Of a stretch of 19,267 bases of DNA, positions 15,238-19,267 are shown one piece after another (the stretch's first letter is position 1; the number at the start of each line of letters is the position of its first letter). Source of the stretch: CBDVAK01 sp965371945 (GTDB taxonomy: Bacteria; Pseudomonadota; Gammaproteobacteria; Competibacterales; JAHEDQ01); the NCBI GenBank assembly GCA_965371945.1, contig CBDVAK010000029.1, positions 1 to 19,267 of the forward strand, read 5' to 3'. The position numbers were made by a program, and so were the translations under genes. The notes beneath the pieces are model-generated. The model did no database searches, was not told the origin of the DNA, and saw nothing but the letters and a program-made list of their open reading frames with translations.

Positions 15238-16998
15238 TCAACGCAGAATCAGATCCGGCAAACCGATTTCGCCCAGATACTCGGGATAGAGTGCGTAGGC
15301 GGGTTTGAGTATCGGCAGCAACCGGATGGTCTTGGGAACATTACCTCTGGCGACGATCTGTCTGCGGGTCAGGGCGCTGACAAGATTCACCTTGCCATGC
15401 CAGAACTGGTGCGCGATGTCCGCACCCAGATACATGGTGACCTCCGGCTTGCCCGCAAAGGCCCGGCCGAGATGGATCTCCACCTCTTCGCCGCGGGCAT
15501 CGATAGTCATGGTGGCCTCCGGGTTGGTATAGACGAACTGCACACACAGGCCCGATCGCAGCAGCGCCGGCCCGATCTCGTCGCTGGCCTTGAGGCGCTC
15601 ATAGAACCCGCCCAACACGCGATAGAGCATATCGGAGTCTTCGAACACCCCGTGCCGGATCTGCTTGCGGGCGATCGCGGTCCGGCTGCTCAGTTTCCGC
15701 GCTGACACGGCCAGCGGCCGGGGACGCTGCTGGTATACCTTGCGCACGATCTCCGCCACGCCATCGGCCTCCGGCTCGCGGGGATTGTAGAGCATGGCGC
15801 CATCTTCCATTGCTGTGCTGACGACCTGATCGAGCTTCGCCAGATCATCATCCACCCCCGCTTCAGCCAGATTGAGCGGTAGCCCTGCGATCGCGCCCAG
15901 TTGCCGGTTCAGGGTTCTCACCCTGGCTACAGCGGCTGCCGCGGCGAGCCGCTGCAACCAGCGGTCCACGGGATCCAGCACCCTGGCGGCTTCGGCCACG
16001 CGGTAAAGACCGGCATATTCCAGCAGGCTGGACAACGATGCGCCCGGTTGTGGGAAGCGGACCCCCAGTGCTTCGGCAATTGCTGCATAGCGCTCGCGAC
16101 GGGCGGCCAAATTGTAATCCATCACATCAGGCAGCAGCAGCGCGTTGGCGAGCCCGTGAGGGATGTGATAGACGCCCCCCAGCGCATGGGCGATGCCGTG
16201 CACCATCCCCACCATGGAGTGTGAAAACGCCACTCCCGCGAGACAACTTGCCACCAGCATGGCGCCGCGTGCCTGCAAATCCCGGGGATGCGCGCAGGCG
16301 ACCAGAATATTCTCGCTGACCATGCGAATGACCTGCAACGCCAGCGCATCCGATGCCGGTGACCATTCCTTGTCGACATAGGCCTCGATCGCATGTGTCA
16401 GTGCGTCCATCCCGGTCATGGCCGTCAAACGGGGCGGCATCGACGTGGTGAGCTCGGGGTCCAGAATTGCCAGGTCGGGAAGAAATTGGGTCTCGGCGAA
16501 TGGCAGTTTGACATCGTGCTCGGGGTCCGCGATGACCGCCACCTTGGTCACTTCGGAACCGGTCCCCGCGGTGGTGGGGATCAGGATCAGAGGCAGCAAA
16601 CGCTGTTCACCAAGCAGATAGGCCCCCATATGATCCGCGACCCGGCCGCCCTTGACCATGATGATGTTGGCGACCTTGGCTGTATCCATCACGCTACCAC
16701 CACCCACCGCGATGATCAGATCGCAACCATGCTCGACGCCGAGCGCGGCACAGTCCTCGACGGTGGCGATGGTGGAGTTGGGAGGAACATCGTCATAGCA
16801 GCAGACGATTTCGATTCCGGTAGCGGCAAAACCCTGGCGCACCGATTCGACCGGACCCGCCTCCTGCAGTACCCGGTCGGTGACCAACAGCGCTTTGCGT
16901 CCGCCGAAGCCGGCGACTACATCGCCGATACCGGCCACGATGCCGACTCCGTAGACAACCTTGGTGGGTAGCGAAAACTCGAAATATTCGGGTAGCAC
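15238..16998 (-). CDS. Iron-containing alcohol dehydrogenase fused to SCP2-like domain
   Basis: The 586-residue protein is about 200 residues longer than a standard group III dehydrogenase. Residues 1-425 carry the nucleotide motif GGGSVMD (99-105), TTAGTGSEVT (142-151) and metal ligands at Asp198, His202, His267 and His281, with spacing close to FucO (196, 200, 263, 277). It should oxidise an alcohol or reduce an aldehyde with NAD(P). Residues about 455-575 resemble an SCP2 sterol-carrier-like lipid-binding fold (VQFVYTNPEATMTID at 486-500, then FWHGKVNLVSALTRRQIVARGN at 532-553). The fusion suggests a hydrophobic substrate such as a long-chain alcohol or aldehyde (inference). The GTG start has a strong AGGGGG site six bases upstream. 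The gene stands alone on its strand. A truncated near-copy lies at 18766-19216. Confidence 0.88.
   Translation of the reverse strand: MLPEYFEFSLPTKVVYGVGIVAGIGDVVAGFGGRKALLVTDRVLQEAGPVESVRQGFAATGIEIVCCYDDVPPNSTIATVEDCAALGVEHGCDLIIAVGGGSVMDTAKVANIIMVKGGRVADHMGAYLLGEQRLLPLILIPTTAGTGSEVTKVAVIADPEHDVKLPFAETQFLPDLAILDPELTTSMPPRLTAMTGMDALTHAIEAYVDKEWSPASDALALQVIRMVSENILVACAHPRDLQARGAMLVASCLAGVAFSHSMVGMVHGIAHALGGVYHIPHGLANALLLPDVMDYNLAARRERYAAIAEALGVRFPQPGASLSSLLEYAGLYRVAEAARVLDPVDRWLQRLAAAAAVARVRTLNRQLGAIAGLPLNLAEAGVDDDLAKLDQVVSTAMEDGAMLYNPREPEADGVAEIVRKVYQQRPRPLAVSARKLSSRTAIARKQIRHGVFEDSDMLYRVLGGFYERLKASDEIGPALLRSGLCVQFVYTNPEATMTIDARGEEVEIHLGRAFAGKPEVTMYLGADIAHQFWHGKVNLVSALTRRQIVARGNVPKTIRLLPILKPAYALYPEYLGEIGLPDLILR
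16394..16842 (-). repeat. Direct-repeat arm inside the dehydrogenase gene (partner at 18766-19216)
   Basis: This part of the intact dehydrogenase gene (residues about 53-202) aligns with 18766-19216 in the same orientation. By hand I count about 40 differences over roughly 440 aligned bases (about 91% identity), including two single-base indels. The repeats are about 2.37 kb apart and bracket both toxin-antitoxin pairs. Recombination between them would delete that segment. Confidence 0.85.
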
Positions 16999-17164
16999 GA
17001 CAGTCCCCCTGCGCCTTCCGGTCAGCTACGATTCGCGGTCAGCCGACCAATATCTACAGCATGCCGGTCGACGCTAGAGCGCGCACCCTAACCTGACCCT
17101 CTCAACCGCACAGATTGATGCACATCACCTGGTGGCAATATTGGGCCGCCAACGCCCCGGCTCA

Positions 17165-17192
17165 TTGAGCGCTTGCGCAACTATTCGATAAC
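17165..17192 (+). promoter_or_regulatory. Candidate promoter of the RHH/ParE operon
   Basis: TTGAGC (17165-17170) and GATAAC (17187-17192), 16 bases apart, resemble sigma-70 boxes. Between them lies the eight-base palindrome TTGCGCAA (17173-17180), a possible operator. The antitoxin ATG is 70 bases downstream of the -10 box. RHH antitoxins normally repress their own promoter, so an operator here is expected. The boxes are only moderate matches. Confidence 0.3.
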
Positions 17193-17262
17193 AGGTTGAT
17201 GCAGAGGCACGGATAGCGAGCTATTGTAGATCAGATTGGGTCATATTGAATCGGGGTGCTCT

Positions 17263-17529
17263 ATGCCAACGCTGACTGCGCACGTAACAGATCAATTGAT
17301 CAAGGAGATCGACTTTGTCTCCAAACGCCTTGACCGCTCTCGTGCATGGGTCGTCAAAGAGGCGGTCAGGGAGTATCTGGAACGACGCGCCGAAGATCAG
17401 AAGCGCTGGGACGAGACGCTTGAGGCCATCGAAGCAGCGGATCGAGGGGAAACTCTGTCGGCTGATGAGGTCCTGGGGTGGATCGACACCTGGGGGACGC
17501 CTGGCGAAAAACTCAAGGACGCTGATTGA
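17263..17529 (+). CDS. Ribbon-helix-helix antitoxin (CopG/ParD type)
   Basis: The 88-residue protein starts MPTLTAHVTDQLIKEIDFV, a typical ribbon strand, then a helix-turn-helix pair (SKRLDRSRAWVVKEAVREYLERR). RHH dimers bind operator DNA through the strand. The acidic C-terminal half (about 45-88, ending DTWGTPGEKLKDAD) is the likely toxin-binding tail. I chose ATG 17263 with GGGGTG upstream because the strand begins there; a GTG at 17236 would add nine non-family residues. The stop TGA shares bases with the downstream toxin TTG start (TTGA). It should neutralise that toxin and repress the operon (family knowledge). Confidence 0.88.
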   Translation: MPTLTAHVTDQLIKEIDFVSKRLDRSRAWVVKEAVREYLERRAEDQKRWDETLEAIEAADRGETLSADEVLGWIDTWGTPGEKLKDAD

Positions 17530-17825
17530 AACTCGTCTTCACACGGCTTGCCTACCAGGACCTGATGCGTCTACGCCAGTTCATCGCCAAACATAACCCT
17601 AACGCGGCAGTCCTCGCAGCCAATCGTATCAAAACAATGGCGCGGCTACTCACGGACCAGCCGCTGATCGGGCGGCCGGTAAACGCTCCGACTGGAAAGA
17701 CACACAACGATATCCGGGAGTTACCACTGACATTTGGTTCGGGCGGCTATGTCCTGCGCTACCAGGTACGCCGCAAGCAGCTACGAGTGCTGCGTATTTG
17801 GCATACACGTGAAGAAAGGAAATAG
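17526..17825 (+). CDS. RelE/ParE superfamily toxin
   Basis: The 99-residue basic protein has the ParE layout: strand KLVFTRLAY, helical hairpin DLMRLRQFIAKHNPNAAVLAANRI (12-35), a QPLIGRPV turn, then strands REL, YVLRYQV and LRVLRIWHTREER. The final IWHTR pattern is typical of ParE. ParE-class toxins act on DNA gyrase, RelE-class on ribosome-bound mRNA. Sequence alone favours ParE but does not prove the target. The start is TTG at 17526 and overlaps the antitoxin stop, so toxin synthesis is coupled to antitoxin translation. The gene is intact and complete. Confidence 0.87.
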   Translation: MKLVFTRLAYQDLMRLRQFIAKHNPNAAVLAANRIKTMARLLTDQPLIGRPVNAPTGKTHNDIRELPLTFGSGGYVLRYQVRRKQLRVLRIWHTREERK

Positions 17826-17997
17826 GGCCTGAGTTTCACACTGCTTCACTCCACGTCACCACAATCCACGGAGCGGAAATCGTGCTGGCATCCACAAACA
17901 ATTTGTTATTCTTCAATGCATCAAGCGATGATCGTGTCCAGTTCGTGCCTGTCTGAATATGAGCGTTTCACCGTATGGTGGCGCGAATCCACTGCCT
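17826..17997. other. Spacer between convergent toxin genes
   Basis: This 172-base stretch lies between the 3' ends of the ParE-like gene (plus) and the PIN toxin gene (minus). Apart from a short AACAATTTGTT near-palindrome around 17900 I see no gene, promoter or clear terminator. Confidence 0.5.
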
Positions 17998-18408
17998 TCA
18001 CCGTCCGACAAGCACCAGGTCAAGCCCAGGCACATCCTCGAAGTCCTTGCCGTTTCTGGTCAACAACCGGTAACCATGCTGTATTGCCTGACTTGCCAAC
18101 CATAGGTCCTGGACCCGGTATCGGTGGCCACGCCCGGCAATCTTGATCGCCGCAGCCAGAGTGCCGAAGACATCCCCCGTATTGCCGTCGATGGCTAACA
18201 GCGGCTTTCGCTGCAACCTCCGCAGCGCGGCCAAACGCCTTTGTCGAACACCGGGATCCTGAGCCGCCTCAGCCCCGAACTTCAACTCGGCAATCGTCAC
18301 CGGTGACAGGAATACCGGCGCGTCGCCGGTAATACTCGCCACATCCGCGGGAGCCAGCGCACCGCGCTCGACATCGATCCAGATGCATGTGTCGATCAGG
18401 ACACCCAA
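17998..18408 (-). CDS. PIN-domain toxin (VapC type ribonuclease)
   Basis: The 136-residue PIN-domain protein should be a metal-dependent RNase. The four acidic positions of the active site are visible: Asp6 in VLIDTCIWID, Glu41 in IAELKFG, Asp101 in QDLWLASQAI and Asp122 in TRNGKDFEDV. The C-terminal GYRLLTRNGKDFEDVPGL is characteristic of VapC. No ATG fits the fold start. The best start is TTG at 18408, overlapping the upstream antitoxin stop by 13 bases; a CTG at 18399 is an alternative. A longer ATG frame from 18471 would add 21 residues encoded inside the antitoxin gene. The paired antitoxin lies immediately upstream. Confidence 0.88.
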   Translation of the reverse strand: MGVLIDTCIWIDVERGALAPADVASITGDAPVFLSPVTIAELKFGAEAAQDPGVRQRRLAALRRLQRKPLLAIDGNTGDVFGTLAAAIKIAGRGHRYRVQDLWLASQAIQHGYRLLTRNGKDFEDVPGLDLVLVGR

Positions 18409-18668
18409 GGATCGCGGACTCCGGTATTGATGTCGTTTCGCGCCGAGTCCGCCCGACTCTCCCCTTGCCAATCAATCGCCGCATCTTCAGGTAGGGTCCG
18501 ATACAGGTCGGCCATCGCCTCCAGGGCCGTCTGATGGCTGGCGACCCCAGTGATGCGTGCCACCTGTCGCCGATTACGTTCCACCACTATCTCGCCGCCT
18601 TCCGCGGCAAGCCGGTCCAGTACCTGGCGCAAATTGCGCGCGAGCTCAGTTGCAGTAATGGTCTTCAT
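18396..18668 (-). CDS. Phd/YefM-type antitoxin
   Basis: The 90-residue protein begins MKTITATELARNLRQVLDRL, the Phd/YefM signature (TELARN helix), then GGEIVVERNRRQVARITG, the DNA-binding N-domain. The C-terminal half (about 45-90) is the likely flexible toxin-neutralising tail. The partner toxin gene overlaps its end. I chose ATG 18668 as the canonical N-terminus; an upstream ATG at 18728 would add a hydrophobic leader with no family character that runs through the operator array. No clear ribosome binding site precedes the ATG, so translation may be weak or from a short leader. Phd/YefM pairing with a PIN toxin is well known. Confidence 0.9.
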   Translation of the reverse strand: MKTITATELARNLRQVLDRLAAEGGEIVVERNRRQVARITGVASHQTALEAMADLYRTLPEDAAIDWQGESRADSARNDINTGVRDPWVS

Positions 18669-18691
18669 AGGCAACAGTAGTACATAGAATA

Positions 18692-18744
18692 TGATTGCAT
18701 CATAGTTTACACACAATTGATTGCACAATCTTGTGATGCAATCA
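18692..18744 (-). promoter_or_regulatory. Triple half-site operator/promoter of the Phd-PIN operon
   Basis: TGATTGCA occurs at 18692-18699 and 18718-18725, and its complement TGCAATCA at 18737-18744. The outer sites extend to a perfect 11-base inverted pair (18692-18702 and 18734-18744). The nearest site ends 24 bases before the antitoxin ATG. On the minus strand TTGTGT (18716-18711) and TATTCT (18691-18686), spaced 19 bases, could be -35 and -10 boxes, so the sites would overlap the promoter. Phd/YefM proteins bind short palindromes cooperatively to autorepress. Confidence 0.65.
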
Positions 18745-18765
18745 CTCCCGGGTGTCGCTGTACCT

Positions 18766-19216
18766 GTGTCACCTGTCGTCCATCCCGGTCATGGCCGTCA
18801 GACGGGGCGGCATCGACTTGGTGAGCTCGGGATCCAGTATCGCCAGGTCAGGAAGAAACTGGGTCTCGGCGAACGGCAGTTTGACATCGTTCTCGGGGTC
18901 CGCGATGACCGCGACCTTGGTCACCTCGGAACCGGTGCCCGCCGTGGTCGGGATCAGGATCAGAGGCAGCAACGCTGGTCGCCAAGCAGATAGGCTCCCA
19001 TGTGATCCGCGACCCGGCCACCCTTGACCATGATGATGTTGGCGACCTTGGCCGTGTCCATCACGCTGCCGCCACCCACCCCAATGATCAGGTCGCAACT
19101 ATGCTCGACACCGAGTGCGGCGCAATTTTCGACGGTGACGATGGTGAAGTTGGGAGGAACTATCGTCGTAGCAGCAGACAATTTCGATTCCGGTGGCGGC
19201 AAAACCCTGGCGCACA
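18766..19216 (-). pseudogene. Truncated, frameshifted iron-alcohol dehydrogenase copy
   Basis: This fragment aligns with residues about 53-202 of the intact dehydrogenase at 15238-16998 (about 91% nucleotide identity by hand). It retains the nucleotide motif GGGSVMD and TTAGTGSEVT but ends before His202 and lacks His267, His281 and the whole C-terminal half and SCP2 domain. Two single-base lesions break the frame: one A lost near 18971 and one T gained near 19161. Most substitutions are silent at third codon positions. The source was therefore under protein-level selection before truncation. The 5' region past 19216 is unrelated to the intact gene, and the 3' break lies about 20 bases from the operator array. 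It cannot encode an active enzyme. Confidence 0.88.
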
Positions 19217-19267
19217 CCGCCTGATGGCTGCGCGATAGCAAACTGATCTGCTGCGGACATTACGAGG

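Noticed and set aside
16393..16971. 192-codon plus-strand frame opposite the dehydrogenase, partly repeated at 18721-18993 and 19002-19238
   Set aside because: The repetition follows from the duplicated minus-strand gene and the protein has no domain character.
17998..18471. ATG start at 18471 for the PIN toxin
   Set aside because: The 21 extra residues are encoded within the antitoxin gene and precede the PIN strand; TTG 18408 fits better.
1..19267. CRISPR array, tRNA, rRNA, transposase or phage genes
   Set aside because: No regularly spaced repeats, no tRNA-like cloverleaf, and no integrase or transposase motif was seen in any frame, even beside the toxin-antitoxin segment.

Overview
The window is a GC-rich (about 60% by eye) bacterial chromosome segment. 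The cell-division/chromosome block (smc, a short ZipA, NAD-dependent ligA, with cysZ divergent from smc) together with a PilU-type ATPase points to a gammaproteobacterium. ZipA is largely confined to that class, and cysZ-zipA-ligA neighbourhoods are classical there. A Chromatiales-like sulfur-oxidiser background is a guess, not something shown here. No rRNA, tRNA or CRISPR was seen.

Layout. (1) 1-389 holds no gene I can support. It contains a long imperfect inverted repeat. (2) 390-1538, plus strand: a YciI-family protein and an exported parvulin-type prolyl isomerase. (3) 1605-9429, minus strand: an apparent operon smc > zipA > ligA > family-39 glycosyltransferase, with a 14 bp gap, a 24 bp gap and a 1 bp TGATG overlap. 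The glycosyltransferase is probably co-translated with ligA. (4) 9430-10419: a divergent control region and cysZ on the plus strand, whose 3' end overlaps a convergent aminotransferase by 18 bp. (5) 10402-12771, minus: aminotransferase and pilU, with no pilT beside it. (6) 12940-15082, minus: an orphan ParA-type ATPase whose 3' end overlaps a CYTH-CHAD protein gene, an unusual coupled pair. (7) 15238-16998, minus: an iron-dependent alcohol dehydrogenase fused to a C-terminal SCP2-like domain. (8) 17000-19267: an accessory segment with two toxin-antitoxin pairs placed tail to tail (RHH/ParE on plus, Phd-like/PIN on minus). It is closed by a frameshifted fragment of a second copy of the dehydrogenase gene.

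How it fits together. Blocks 2-5 look like core chromosome: protein folding, chromosome condensation, septum assembly, DNA joining, sulfate uptake and type IV pilus retraction. The most intriguing part is the ParA/CHAD pair. CHAD proteins are known to associate with polyphosphate granules and ParA/MinD ATPases are known to position large cargo, so the pair could form a granule-positioning module (inference). The second notable part is the toxin-antitoxin segment, bracketed by about 450 bp direct repeats (about 91% identical) derived from the dehydrogenase gene. These could allow excision, or could mark how the segment arrived. An array of three TGATTGCA half-sites before the Phd-like antitoxin gene is a convincing candidate autoregulatory operator.
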